From CAWDAQ01 sp963800325 (GTDB lineage Bacteria; Actinomycetota; Actinomycetes; Actinomycetales; Dermatophilaceae), in contig CAWDAQ010000002.1 in assembly GCA_963800325.1 (NCBI GenBank), forward strand, positions 372,001-436,000: a stretch of 64,000 bases of DNA, read 5' to 3'. Position numbers and translations under genes: made by a program. Under the pieces are notes generated by a model. That model was not told the origin of the DNA and searched no databases. It was given only the letters and a program-made list of their open reading frames with translations. This document shows positions 15,124-24,025 of this stretch, one piece after another. Every line of letters begins with the position of its first letter. The first letter of the stretch is position 1.

Positions 15124-16537
15124 GGCCCTGGCGCCGGCCGTGATGCGGCGGGTCGCGGTGCTCGCCCCACGGACCCGGCTGCGCGAGGTGCTGGCCGCGG
15201 TCGCCGAGGAGGGGACCGCGGCCCTCGACGACGTCCCCGCGGCCTCCGGGGGCGCCGGGCAGGAGCCCGCCACGCCTCCCGGGCCGGCGACCGCGGCCTT
15301 GCAGCGTCTGCGGGCCGGGGAGCAGGCACAGCCGCTTCTCGCGGCCGACGGGCCCGACGTCCCGGGGTGGGAGACCGCGGGACGGGTCGACCTCATCGCC
15401 GGGGAGGCCGAGCTCGAGCGCCGCTCGGGCGAGGCGGTCCCGCGGGGCCGCGTGGACGCCCTCACCGGCTGGGTGCCCGACGGGGACCTGCCCGCGCTCT
15501 CGGACCGGGTCGGGCGGCACGGCGGCGTCGTCGTCGTCCTCCCCCGCCCCGCGGGCTCGCAGCCGCCGACCCTGCTCAGCCGGTCCGGGCCGGCCCGCGA
15601 GCTCGCGCCCCTCGTCGAGACCTACGCGACCGTGCCGTACGCCGACGTCAACCCCTCGCTCCTGGCGGGGCTGGCGTACGTCGTCATGTTCGGGATGATG
15701 TTCGCCGACGCCGGACAGGGGCTGCTGCTCCTGCTCGGCGCGCTCGCGGTCCGCAGCGGCCGGTGGCCGCGGCTGGAGCCGCTGCGGCCGGTGTGGCTGT
15801 TCCTCGCCGGCGCCGGGGTGACGAGCACGGTCATGGGGATCCTCTACGGCGAGTTCTTCGGCCCGACGGGGGTCCTGCCGGTCCTGTGGCTCGCCCCGCT
15901 GGAGCACCCGGTGGAGCTCCTCGTGGCCGGGGTCGCGGCGGGTGCGGTCCTGCTCGCCGGCGCCTACGCCCTCGGGACGGTCAACCGGGTGCGCGAGGGC
16001 GGCTGGCGCCGAGCGCTGTACGCCCCGTCCGGGTTGGCCGGGGGAGCCCTGTTCCTCGGCCTGGGCGTCCTCCTCGCGGGCCTGTACCTCGGCGCCGGGT
16101 GGCTGGCCGTGACCGGGACCCTGCTCACCACGGCCGGTCTGGCCACCGCGTGGGTCGGGCTCTACGCCGCCGCCGGTGGGGGCGGTGGCGCCGCGGGCGT
16201 CGCGAGCGTCGAGCTCGTCGACGTCGTCGTCCGGACCGGGACCAACGTCGTCAGCTTCGCCCGCCTGGCCGCCTTCGGACTGACCCACGCCGCACTCGGG
16301 GCCGTCGTGTGGGAGGCCACCACCGCCCTGGCGGGCCACGGCGCCGCCGGGGTGGTCGGGGCCGCCCTCGTCTTCCTCGCGGGGAACGCGGTGACGTTCG
16401 CCCTCGAGGGCCTCGTGGCCGCCATCCAGGCGATGCGGCTGGAGTACTACGAGCTGTTCTCCCGGGTGTTCGACACCGTGGGCGAGCCGTTCCGTCCCTG
16501 GCACGTTCCGCTCGAGTCGACGGAGGTCCGACCATGA
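15110..16537 (+). CDS. ntpI: V/A-type ATPase subunit I (a subunit, ion channel)
   Basis: 475 residues: an N-terminal cytosolic stalk-binding region (about 1-165) and a C-terminal membrane domain of seven or eight helices. YVVMFGMMFADAGQGLLLLL is the family signature, and R385 in NVVSFARLAAFGLTHAAL corresponds to the essential arginine facing the K-ring glutamate. It is shorter than most subunit I proteins (600+), mainly in the cytosolic part. The GTG 15110 start overlaps subunit C; ATG 15143, just before RRVAVLAP, is an equally good alternative. The ATGA overlap with subunit K indicates coupled translation. Confidence 0.88.
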   Translation: MPWREALAPAVMRRVAVLAPRTRLREVLAAVAEEGTAALDDVPAASGGAGQEPATPPGPATAALQRLRAGEQAQPLLAADGPDVPGWETAGRVDLIAGEAELERRSGEAVPRGRVDALTGWVPDGDLPALSDRVGRHGGVVVVLPRPAGSQPPTLLSRSGPARELAPLVETYATVPYADVNPSLLAGLAYVVMFGMMFADAGQGLLLLLGALAVRSGRWPRLEPLRPVWLFLAGAGVTSTVMGILYGEFFGPTGVLPVLWLAPLEHPVELLVAGVAAGAVLLAGAYALGTVNRVREGGWRRALYAPSGLAGGALFLGLGVLLAGLYLGAGWLAVTGTLLTTAGLATAWVGLYAAAGGGGGAAGVASVELVDVVVRTGTNVVSFARLAAFGLTHAALGAVVWEATTALAGHGAAGVVGAALVFLAGNAVTFALEGLVAAIQAMRLEYYELFSRVFDTVGEPFRPWHVPLESTEVRP

Positions 16538-16995
16538 CCGTCCTCACGTGGCTGCTCGCCCTCCCCGCGGCACTGGTCGTCGTGGGCGCGGTGCTGCTCG
16601 TGGCGCGCCGCGCCGGCCGGGAGCGCCGCGGCGCCGCCCTCGCCGCGCTGCTCACCGCCGACGGGGTGCTCCTCGCCCTCGCGCTCGGGGCCCTCGTGCT
16701 CGCCTGGGCGGCCTCCCCGGCCGCCGCGGCGTCGGCCCACCCGGCTGCGACCGCCGCGGTGGCGTCCGCCGCGGCCAGCTCCAGCAGCGGGTCGGCGCTC
16801 ATCGGAGCCGCCATCGCGGTCGCGGGCTCCTCGATCGGGGCGGCCATCGCGGTGGCCTACACCGGCTCGGCCGCCCTCGCCGCGATGAGCGAACGACCGG
16901 AGCTGTTCGGGCGGGCCATGGTCATCGTCGGCCTGGCCGAGGGCATCGCCATCTACGGCCTCATCGTCTCCGTCATCCTCATCGGCCGGGCCTGA
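16534..16995 (+). CDS. ntpK: V/A-type ATPase subunit K (proteolipid c-ring)
   Basis: 153 residues with four helices in two hairpins. The second hairpin (about residues 85-150; AIAVAGSSIGAAIAVAYTG and GLAEGIAIYGLIVSVIL) is canonical and carries the ion-binding glutamate E136. The first hairpin (residues 5-60) has no carboxylate and is hardly recognisable as a c-subunit repeat; an Ala/Ser-rich linker joins them. One carboxylate per four helices is the V-type arrangement, favouring ATP-driven pumping. The glutamine that helps bind sodium in Enterococcus NtpK is not seen in the third helix, so protons are the likelier ion (inference). Confidence 0.9.
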   Translation: MTVLTWLLALPAALVVVGAVLLVARRAGRERRGAALAALLTADGVLLALALGALVLAWAASPAAAASAHPAATAAVASAAASSSSGSALIGAAIAVAGSSIGAAIAVAYTGSAALAAMSERPELFGRAMVIVGLAEGIAIYGLIVSVILIGRA

Positions 16996-16997
16996 GC

Positions 16998-17225
16998 ATG
17001 CCGGGCCCAGCCACAGCCGTCGTCGCGCTCGGGACCGGACCGCTGGTGACCGGACTCCGCCTGGCGGGGGTGCGCGTCGTCGAGGCCGCCGACCCCGAGG
17101 CCGTCCGGGCCGCGTGGCACGGCACCGCCGGCGCCGGGGTCGTCCTGCTCACCCGGGCCGCCGCCGACGCCCTCGGGGAGGACCGGTGGGCGCGCGGGGC
17201 GCCGCTGACGGCGGTGCTCCCGTGA
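16998..17225 (+). CDS. ntpG: V/A-type ATPase subunit F, shortened
   Basis: 75 residues. VVALGTGPLVTGLRLAGVRVVEA and GAGVVLLTRAAADALG match the Rossmann-like core of subunit F, which binds the central shaft and modulates the motor. The usual length is about 100; the C-terminal segment is missing, the protein ending soon after the fourth strand (PLTAVLP). It starts two bases after the subunit K stop and overlaps subunit E by four bases, so it is not an obvious frameshift. It may be a minimal form. Confidence 0.72.
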   Translation: MPGPATAVVALGTGPLVTGLRLAGVRVVEAADPEAVRAAWHGTAGAGVVLLTRAAADALGEDRWARGAPLTAVLP

Positions 17226-17752
17226 CGACCCCGACCCGCCACCGCGAGACCCTGCCCGACCCGGCCACGCTCGCCCCGCTGCGGGACACCCTCACCCGGG
17301 ACGCGGCCGCGCAGGCCCGCGCGCTCGTCGCCGCCGCGCGGGACGAGGCTCGCCGGACCGAGACCGGGGCACGGACCGAGGCCGACGCCCTGCTCGAGGG
17401 CGCCCGGCGTGCCGGGGAGCGCGACGGCGCCGCGCTCGCGGCCGCCGACCGCGCGGCCGCCGCGCGACGGGCACGGGCCGAGCTGCTCCGGGCCCGGCGC
17501 GAGGTGTTCGACGAGATCCGTGCCCGGGCCCGCGGCGAGGTCGCCCGGCTCCTGGCCGACCCCGCCGTCCGCGATGACCTCGCCGCGGCCCTGCGCTCCC
17601 GGCTCGGCGCGCGGGCGCAGGTCTCCCCCACCGGGGACGGTGGCCTGCGGGCCACGACCCCGGACGGGCGCACGGTCGAGGCGTCGGTGGCCGCGCTCGT
17701 CGACGACGCGGTCGCCCGCCTCGACCTCGACCTGCTGTGGGACCCGTCGTGA
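17222..17752 (+). CDS. ntpE: V/A-type ATPase subunit E (peripheral stalk)
   Basis: 176 residues from GTG 17222 (GTGA overlap with subunit F). An N-terminal Ala/Arg/Glu-rich coiled coil (about residues 15-110) is followed by a globular end: LADPAVRDDLAAALRSRLG, a short beta hairpin (LRATTPDGRTVEASV) and ALVDDAVARLDLDLLWD. This is the E-subunit layout, with the C-terminal domain capping the A/B hexamer. It partners the stalk subunit encoded first in the operon. Confidence 0.82.
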   Translation: MTTPTRHRETLPDPATLAPLRDTLTRDAAAQARALVAAARDEARRTETGARTEADALLEGARRAGERDGAALAAADRAAAARRARAELLRARREVFDEIRARARGEVARLLADPAVRDDLAAALRSRLGARAQVSPTGDGGLRATTPDGRTVEASVAALVDDAVARLDLDLLWDPS

Positions 17753-19503
17753 CCGGGGCCGTCACCCGGGTCAGCGGACCGCTCGTCGAGGTCGAGGGCC
17801 TGCGGCCGGTCGCGATGTCCGACCTCGTCGCGCTCGGCGACCGGGGGCTGCCCGGGGAGGTCGTCGCGATCCGGGATGACGTCCTGACCGTCCAGGCGTA
17901 CGAGTACACCGGCGGCCTCGCGGCCGGGGACCCGGTCAGGGCACTCGGTCGGCCGCTCTCGGCGACCCTGGGCCCGCACCTTCTCGGCGGCGCCTTCGAC
18001 GGGCTGCTGCGACCCCTGTCCTCGGCGGGGACGTGGCTCATGCCCGGCAGCGAGGGCGCGCGCGCCCGGGACCACGACGACGGCGCGCCCGGGACGGTCG
18101 GCGCCGCGACCGTGCCCTGGCGCCCGGCGACCTCCCCCGGCGCCACGGCGGGTGCCGGGGACGTCCTCGGCGTCGTCCCCGGCCGGGGACCGGGGGGGAC
18201 CGACCACCTCGTCCTCGTCCCACCCGGGGCCGGAGGCAGCGTCGAGGACCTGGCCCGGGCCGGCCCGCACCACCCCGACGCGCCCGTCGCCACCGTCGGC
18301 GGGACGCCCGTCGGGATGGTCCAGGACTGGCCGGTGCGCCGGGCCCGGCCCGTCGCGGAGCGGCTCGAGGTCGCCGAGCCGCTGCTGACCGGTCAACGCG
18401 TGCTCGACGCGGTGTACCCGATCGCCCGCGGCAGCAGCGCCGCGGTCCCCGGCGGCTTCGGCACCGGCAAGACGATGCTCCTGCAGCAGGTCGCGAAGTG
18501 GGCCGCGGCCGACGTCATCGTCTACGTCGGCTGCGGAGAGCGGGGCAACGAGATGGCCGACGTCCTCGGCGAGCTCGCCGAGCTCACCGACCCCCGCACC
18601 GGGCGTCCGCTGCGGGAACGCACCGTCGTCATCGCGAACACCTCGAACATGCCGATGATGGCCCGGGAGGCGAGCATCTACACCGGCGTCACGGTCGCGG
18701 AGTACTTCCGGGACGCGGGTCTGGACAGCGTCGTCATCGCCGACTCCACCTCCCGCTGGGCGGAGGCGCTGCGGGAGTTCGGGTCCCGGTCCGGGGCCCT
18801 GCCGGCCGAGGAGGGCTACCCCGCCGAGCTCGCGTCGGCGCTCGCGGCGTTCTACGAGCGTGCCGGCCGGGTGCGCACCCTCGGCGGCCGGACCGGCTCG
18901 GTGTCGGTCATCGGCGCGGTGTCGCCGCCGGGCGGTGACACCACCGAGCCGGTGACGGCGCACACGGAGCGGTTCGTCCGGGCGGTGTGGACCCTGGACC
19001 GCGACCTCGCCTACGCCCGGCACTACCCCGCGGTCGCGTGGACCGGGTCCTTCTCCCGTGACCTCGCCCGCGTCGGCCGGTGGCACGCCCGGTCCGGCGA
19101 CCCGGACTGGAGCCGCCGTCAGGGCCGCGTCACCGGCCTGCTCGCCGAGGCCGACCGGCTCGCGGACCTCGCCGCGCTCGTCGGGGTCGGCTCCCTGCCC
19201 GGCCACGAGCGGGTCACCCTCCTCGGGGGCCGGCTCGTGCGCGAGGGGGTGCTCCAACAGAACGCGCTCTCCACCAACGACGCCCACTGCACGCCGGAGA
19301 AGACGGCGGCGCTCGTCGACGCCGTCCTCGACGTCGTCGAGACCGCCTCCGGCCTCGTGGACCAGGGGGTGACCGCCGCCGAGCTCGACGAGGCGGACTA
19401 CTCGCTGGTGCTGCGTGCCGCCGCGGACACCCCGGCGGACGACGCCGCCGGGGTGCGCGCGCGCCGCGACGCCACCGTCGCCGGGCTGGAGGCCCTCCGG
19501 TGA
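17749..19503 (+). CDS. ntpA: V/A-type ATPase catalytic subunit A
   Basis: 584 residues from GTG 17749, which overlaps the subunit E stop as GTGA (an in-frame GTG at 17737 is less likely). Walker A is GGFGTGKT at about 235-242, a variant of the usual GPFGAGKT. GCGERGNEMADV (E264) holds the catalytic glutamate and SNMPMMAREASIYTG the conserved ATP-contact region. The non-homologous bulge that separates A from F-type beta lies at about residues 95-190 and is rich in Gly/Pro/Asp. Three copies alternate with subunit B in the head. Confidence 0.96.
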   Translation: MTGAVTRVSGPLVEVEGLRPVAMSDLVALGDRGLPGEVVAIRDDVLTVQAYEYTGGLAAGDPVRALGRPLSATLGPHLLGGAFDGLLRPLSSAGTWLMPGSEGARARDHDDGAPGTVGAATVPWRPATSPGATAGAGDVLGVVPGRGPGGTDHLVLVPPGAGGSVEDLARAGPHHPDAPVATVGGTPVGMVQDWPVRRARPVAERLEVAEPLLTGQRVLDAVYPIARGSSAAVPGGFGTGKTMLLQQVAKWAAADVIVYVGCGERGNEMADVLGELAELTDPRTGRPLRERTVVIANTSNMPMMAREASIYTGVTVAEYFRDAGLDSVVIADSTSRWAEALREFGSRSGALPAEEGYPAELASALAAFYERAGRVRTLGGRTGSVSVIGAVSPPGGDTTEPVTAHTERFVRAVWTLDRDLAYARHYPAVAWTGSFSRDLARVGRWHARSGDPDWSRRQGRVTGLLAEADRLADLAALVGVGSLPGHERVTLLGGRLVREGVLQQNALSTNDAHCTPEKTAALVDAVLDVVETASGLVDQGVTAAELDEADYSLVLRAAADTPADDAAGVRARRDATVAGLEALR

Positions 19504-20990
19504 GCCCGGCGACGGTGAGGCCCCCCGCCGGTCGGGCCGCCGACCTGCCCGGGCTGGCGGTCGCCCACACCTCCGTGACCGAGGTCCGCGGGCCGCTCGT
19601 CGTCGTCCGTGGCCTGTCCCGGGTGGGGTGGGACGAGGACGCCGTCCTGCGCATCGGCGGACCGGGCGCCGACGTCGAGGGCTCAGCCGGCGAGGGCTCA
19701 GACGGTAGCGAGCGCCCCGAGGGGACCGTCCGGCACGGCGTCGTGCTCGAGGTCGACCGGGACCTCGCCGTCGTCCAGGTCCTCGAGGGCACCGCCGGCC
19801 TCGCCCCGGGTCGGACCGCGGTGTCGTTCACCGGGAGCCCGGTGCGGGTCCCGGTGGGTCGCGGCTGGCTCGGCCGGGTCTGCGACGGCCGGGGGGACCC
19901 GCTCGACGGCGGTCCCCCGGTCACCGGGCCGCGCAGCGCGACCGTCGCCGGCACCCCGCTCAACCCGGTCCACCGGGCCCCGCCGAGCGACCCGGTGCTC
20001 ACCGGCGTCTCCGCCCTCGACGCGCTGACCACGCTCGTGCGGGGCCAGAAGCTGCCGATCTTCTCCGCCGCCGGGCTGCCCCACCTCGAGCTCGCCGCGC
20101 AGGTCGCCGCCCAGGCCAGCGCCGGCGGCGAGCCGTTCAGCGTCGTCTTCGCCGCGATGGGGCTCACCCACGCCGACGCGGCCACGGTCCGGGACACCCT
20201 GGAGGGCCGGCTCGCCGCGGGCGAGCTCGTGCTCCTGCTCAACCACGCCGACGACCCGGTCCTCGAGCGGGTGCTGACCCCCCGGATCGCCCTCACCGTC
20301 GCCGAGCACCTCGCGTTCGCGCTGGGCCGCCACGTCCTCGTCGTGCTCGCCGACATGACGAGCTACGCCGAGGCCGTCCGGGAGGTCTCCTCCGCCCGGG
20401 GCGAGCTCCCCGGCCGACGGGCCTACCCCGGATACCTCTACAGCGACCTCGCGAGCCTCTACGAGCGCTGCGGCCGGGTGCGCGGGCTGCCGGGGTCGGT
20501 GACCGTGCTGCCGGTGCTGACCATGCCCGCGGGCGACATCACCCACCCCGTCCCCGACCTCACCGGCTACATCACCGAGGGCCAGGTCGTGCTGTCCGCG
20601 GAGGTCGCCGCCCGCGGGGTCTACCCGCCGGTGGACCCGCTCGCGTCGCTCTCCCGGCTCATGCGGCACGGGGCCGGTGAGGGACGCACCCGCCCCGGGC
20701 ACCTCGAGGTCGCCGCCCAGCTGCTCGCGGCGCTCGCCCGCGCCCGACAGGTGCGCGAGCTCGCGGAGGTCGTCGGGTCCGGCTCCCTCAGCGGCACCGA
20801 CGTCCGCTACCTCGACCTCGCCGCCGCGTTCGAGGAGCGCCTCGTGGGTCAGGGCCGGGACGAGGTCAGAAGCCTCGACGACACGCTCGACCGCTGCTGG
20901 GACGTCGTGGGCATGCTGCCCGACCGGGAGCTGACGATGCTGCCGCCGGACCTGCTCCGGGTGCGGCGAGCCGGAGGGGAGCCGACGTGA
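19500..20990 (+). CDS. ntpB: V/A-type ATPase subunit B
   Basis: 496 residues from GTG 19500 (GTGA overlap with subunit A). It lacks a P-loop, as expected of the non-catalytic subunit, and shows VRGQKLPIFSAAGLPHLELAAQVAAQA, FAAMGLTHADA, RRAYPGYLYSDLASLYERCGRV, MPAGDITHPVPDLTGYITEGQ and the arginine-finger region LASLSRLMRHG. An acidic insert (about residues 60-75, GSAGEGSDGSERPEG) in the N-terminal barrel is unusual. It forms the head hexamer with subunit A. Confidence 0.96.
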   Translation: MSPATVRPPAGRAADLPGLAVAHTSVTEVRGPLVVVRGLSRVGWDEDAVLRIGGPGADVEGSAGEGSDGSERPEGTVRHGVVLEVDRDLAVVQVLEGTAGLAPGRTAVSFTGSPVRVPVGRGWLGRVCDGRGDPLDGGPPVTGPRSATVAGTPLNPVHRAPPSDPVLTGVSALDALTTLVRGQKLPIFSAAGLPHLELAAQVAAQASAGGEPFSVVFAAMGLTHADAATVRDTLEGRLAAGELVLLLNHADDPVLERVLTPRIALTVAEHLAFALGRHVLVVLADMTSYAEAVREVSSARGELPGRRAYPGYLYSDLASLYERCGRVRGLPGSVTVLPVLTMPAGDITHPVPDLTGYITEGQVVLSAEVAARGVYPPVDPLASLSRLMRHGAGEGRTRPGHLEVAAQLLAALARARQVRELAEVVGSGSLSGTDVRYLDLAAAFEERLVGQGRDEVRSLDDTLDRCWDVVGMLPDRELTMLPPDLLRVRRAGGEPT

Positions 20991-21667
20991 CGAGTGCAGC
21001 GGGGGCGGGGCGGGTCCCGCCGGGGCGGGCGGGACGGAACTGGCTGCGCCGACGCCTCGCCGCGGCGACGCGCGGACGTGAGCAGCTCGACCGGAAGCTG
21101 CGGGTGCTGCTGCCGGAGCAACGGCGGGCCCGCACCCTCGCCCGGGCACGCGACGACGAGCTCCGGCGGGCCTGCGACGAGGCCCGGCTGTGGCTGGAAA
21201 GAGCCGCGCTCCTCGCCGGCCAGGACGCGCTACGGCGCGCGGCCGAGCCGGCACCGGCCCTGGTCGAGGTGGCGTGGCGCAGCCGGATGGGGCTGACCTA
21301 CCCGGTCGAGGCGCGACTGGGCCCGGTCCCGGCTCGGTCCCCGCTCGCCGGGACCGCCGCGCTGCACCCGGCACGGGCGGCGGCGCTCGCCGTGACGGCG
21401 GCCGGTGCCCGCGCGGCCGTCGCGCAGGAGGCGGTCCGGCGGGTCGACGCCGAGGTCGCGCTGACGCGGCGGCGGCTGCGCGCCCTCGACACCGTCCTGC
21501 TGCCCGGTCTGCAGGCGTCGCTGCACGACCTCGACCTCGCCCTCGAGCAGCAGGAGCAGGAGGACGCCGCCCGGCTGCGCCTCGCGATCGGCACCGGCGG
21601 CGGCGCGCACGGTCCGCCGGGGCCCCCCGGCGGCGGGGACGCGGGACGGGCGGGGAGGGTCCCGTGA
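20987..21667 (+). CDS. ntpD: V/A-type ATPase subunit D (central shaft)
   Basis: 226 residues from GTG 20987, overlapping subunit B (GTGA). Two long basic helices, residues about 22-90 (LRRRLAAATRGREQLDRKLRVLLPEQ) and 140-200 (RRRLRALDTVLLPGLQASLHDLDLALEQQEQEDAARLRLA), form the rotating shaft hairpin; a short variable middle section lies between. The tail is Gly/Pro-rich. It is the last structural subunit; the universal stress gene follows with another four-base overlap. Confidence 0.88.
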   Translation: MTSAAGAGRVPPGRAGRNWLRRRLAAATRGREQLDRKLRVLLPEQRRARTLARARDDELRRACDEARLWLERAALLAGQDALRRAAEPAPALVEVAWRSRMGLTYPVEARLGPVPARSPLAGTAALHPARAAALAVTAAGARAAVAQEAVRRVDAEVALTRRRLRALDTVLLPGLQASLHDLDLALEQQEQEDAARLRLAIGTGGGAHGPPGPPGGGDAGRAGRVP

Positions 21668-22113
21668 CGACCCGGGTCCTCGTCGCGGTCGACGACTCGC
21701 CCGGCTCGCTCGCCGCGGCACGCGCGGCGATCGCCCTCAGCCGGGACCTCGGCGCCCGGTTGCGCGTGGTCCACGTGCGCGCCGACGGACACCTCGCCTC
21801 GGCGATCGCGACCGGCTCGCCGCACCCCGCCACGCGCCCCCGGTGGCTGCGCGCCGGCGCCGCCCTGCTCGACCGGGTCGTCGCGATGGGGGCGGCGGCC
21901 GGGGTCGACGTCGAGACCGAGCTCGTCGAGGGCGACGTCGTCGCCGCCGTCCTCGACGTCGCCCGCCGGTGGCACGCCGACCTCGTCGTCATCGGCCGGG
22001 CGGCCCGTCCGGGGTTCGGCGAGCCCACGCTCGGTGGGTACGCCCTCCAGCTCGTCGAGTTCGCCGACGAACCCGTCCTCGTCGTCCCCGCGGCCCCTTC
22101 CGACGGGCCGTGA
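21664..22113 (+). CDS. Universal stress protein (UspA fold)
   Basis: 149 residues. VLVAVDDSPGSLAAARAAIALSRDLGARLRVVHV is the UspA N-terminus, and DLVVIGRAARPGFGEPTLGGYALQLVEFADEPVLVVP carries the C-terminal strand. The nucleotide-binding G-2x-G-9x-G(S/T) motif is degenerate (GRAARPGFGEPTLGG), so ATP binding is uncertain. GTG 21664 overlaps the subunit D stop, making it the tenth gene of the ATPase operon. Co-translation suggests pump expression is tied to an energy or acid stress response; no direct contact can be inferred. Confidence 0.85.
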   Translation: MTTRVLVAVDDSPGSLAAARAAIALSRDLGARLRVVHVRADGHLASAIATGSPHPATRPRWLRAGAALLDRVVAMGAAAGVDVETELVEGDVVAAVLDVARRWHADLVVIGRAARPGFGEPTLGGYALQLVEFADEPVLVVPAAPSDGP

Positions 22114-22125
22114 CCAAACTGTGAC
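22110..22125 (+). promoter_or_regulatory. Possible MtrA-type direct repeat
   Basis: GTGAC at 22110-22114 and 22121-22125 repeat with an 11-base period, followed by TTGAC at about 22127. MtrA boxes in actinobacteria are 5-mer direct repeats with the same spacing (GTAAC-N6-GTAAC). The site lies about 105 bases before a secreted peptidase gene, a plausible MtrA target. The first repeat overlaps the usp stop codon. This is inference from spacing only. Confidence 0.3.
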
Positions 22126-22228
22126 CTTGACCTTCAGCCGTATCGTCCTTTTCCGTCTCGGACGGGTGTTTGATTCGCTCGTGCCGGTGTGCCAAGGGGG
22201 CCCGGCGTTTCTCGATCGGAGCACGTCC

Positions 22229-24019
22229 ATGGTCCGTCCCTCTCCTGCTGCGCGCGCGCGTGCAGCCGCCCCGGCCCGCCTCGTCGCCGCACTCGCGGCG
22301 ACCGCGACGCTGGGCGCCGTCCTCTCCGCGGCTCCCGCACAGGCCGCACCCGACACGTGCCCGGACCCGACGGGTGCCGCCAACGTCTCCGCCGGTGACG
22401 CCGTCACCGGGCGCACCGTCACCCAGGGCACCACCCCGACCGGATTCACCGGGAGCATCCTCGGGGTCCTCGACAACGGCATCGCCCCGGGCATCCCGCT
22501 GATCATGGCCCGGCTGACCTCCCCGGAGATCGACCGGGTCGGCATCTGGCAGGGCATGTCCGGCTCGCCGGTCTACGCCTCGGACGGGTCCCTCATCGGG
22601 GCCGTCTCCTACGGCCTCTCGCTCGGCCCGTCGCCGGTCGCCGGCATCACCCCGGCCGAGGACATGGAGACCCTCGCCGCGAAGAAGGTGGCGACCTCGC
22701 CCGCGAAGTCCACCGGGACGCCGACCGCCGCGGACCTGCCCACGCGGCTGCAGCGCGCCGCGGTCGCGGCCGGCGCGTCCCCGGCCGAGGCGGACTCCGG
22801 GCTGAGCCCGCTGCGGACCCCCTTCACCCTGACCACGTCCGGGTCGCGGGCGAAGGTCGACCGGCTCACCCCGCACCTGCGCCTCGGGGCGACGGTCCGC
22901 CGCCTCGGCGCCTCCACCGGGGGCGCGCGCAACCCGGGCGCGGTCGGCGACCCGAACACGATCGTCCCGGGCGGCAACATGGGGGCCTCGATGTCCTACG
23001 GCGACGTCAGCGCGGCCGGCTTCGGAACCGTCACCGCGATCTGCAACGGCACCGTCATCGCCTTCGGCCACCCGTTCAACCTCACGGGCCCGGCCCGGAT
23101 GACGCTCCACACCGCGAGCGCGCTCTACGTCCAGGAGGACCCGGCCTGGGCGCCCTTCGTCGTCAGCAACCTCACCGGGAGGGTGGGCTCCATCACCCAC
23201 GACGGCCTCACCGGGATCGCGGGCCCGCTCGGCCCGCTGCCGAAGACCGTCCCGGTGACGTCGACGTTCACCGGGCCCTCGGGCACCCGCACCGGGAGCA
23301 CCCACGTGACCGACCCCGAGTGGTACACCGACCTGGCCTCGACCCACGTCCTCACCGACGCCGTGCGCGCCATGGACGGCGAGGGCAAGGGCGCCGGGAC
23401 CTTCCGCTACCGCGTCACCGGCAAGCGCGGTGACGGCAGGGCCTTCACGCTCTCGCGCACCGACGCGATCGCCGACGAGTTCGACGTCGAGTACGCCGCC
23501 GCGGCCCGGGTCCTCGGGATCCTCGCCCAGCTGCAGTACAACGGGGCCGAGAACATCACCTTCACCGGGACCCGCACCTGGTCCACGCTCAGCACCCGCT
23601 ACGGGGTGTACCGGGTCAAGGGCATCCAGCGCCGCAGCTCGACGGGCTGGCACGAGCTGTCCCTGTCCCGGGTGCTGACGGTCCGCGCCGGCAGCGTCCA
23701 GCACCTGCGCGCCCGGCTCGTCTCGAAGGACCTGCCCACCCGCACGGTCGCGTGGGACGTGAGCATCCCGAAGAAGGCCGCCGGGCGGACCGGCGCAGTC
23801 CGGTTCACCGGGGGCTCGTCCGCGAGCGTCCCGCCCGCCCGGGGCGGCAACGTCGTCGACCGGGTCCTCGCCGACACCCGGCGCGCCCCGCACACCGGCC
23901 GCGTCTACCGGGACTTCCGCATCCTCGGGGGCGCCGGCGCGGTCCACCGCCGGTCCTCCGCCGCCGTCGGCAAGGTCACCGGGGGCACCTCCCAGCTCAC
24001 CCTCCGCGTCATCCGCTGA
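22229..24019 (+). CDS. Secreted SpoIVB-type (S55) peptidase domain protein
   Basis: 596 residues. A Sec signal peptide ends near APAQAA (about residue 40). LGVLDNGIAPGIPLIMARL followed by WQGMSGSPVYASDGSLIGAVSYG is the S55 serine-peptidase signature, with S113 the likely nucleophile; PVAGITPAEDM follows as in the family. A histidine in AFGHPF (H281) is a candidate catalytic partner. The C-terminal half has beta-rich repeats with no recognised domain. The protein probably acts in the cell envelope. ATG 22229 is preceded by CGGAGC. The gene stands alone; a large hairpin follows seven bases after its stop. Confidence 0.8.
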   Translation: MVRPSPAARARAAAPARLVAALAATATLGAVLSAAPAQAAPDTCPDPTGAANVSAGDAVTGRTVTQGTTPTGFTGSILGVLDNGIAPGIPLIMARLTSPEIDRVGIWQGMSGSPVYASDGSLIGAVSYGLSLGPSPVAGITPAEDMETLAAKKVATSPAKSTGTPTAADLPTRLQRAAVAAGASPAEADSGLSPLRTPFTLTTSGSRAKVDRLTPHLRLGATVRRLGASTGGARNPGAVGDPNTIVPGGNMGASMSYGDVSAAGFGTVTAICNGTVIAFGHPFNLTGPARMTLHTASALYVQEDPAWAPFVVSNLTGRVGSITHDGLTGIAGPLGPLPKTVPVTSTFTGPSGTRTGSTHVTDPEWYTDLASTHVLTDAVRAMDGEGKGAGTFRYRVTGKRGDGRAFTLSRTDAIADEFDVEYAAAARVLGILAQLQYNGAENITFTGTRTWSTLSTRYGVYRVKGIQRRSSTGWHELSLSRVLTVRAGSVQHLRARLVSKDLPTRTVAWDVSIPKKAAGRTGAVRFTGGSSASVPPARGGNVVDRVLADTRRAPHTGRVYRDFRILGGAGAVHRRSSAAVGKVTGGTSQLTLRVIR

Positions 24020-24025
24020 CCCGGC

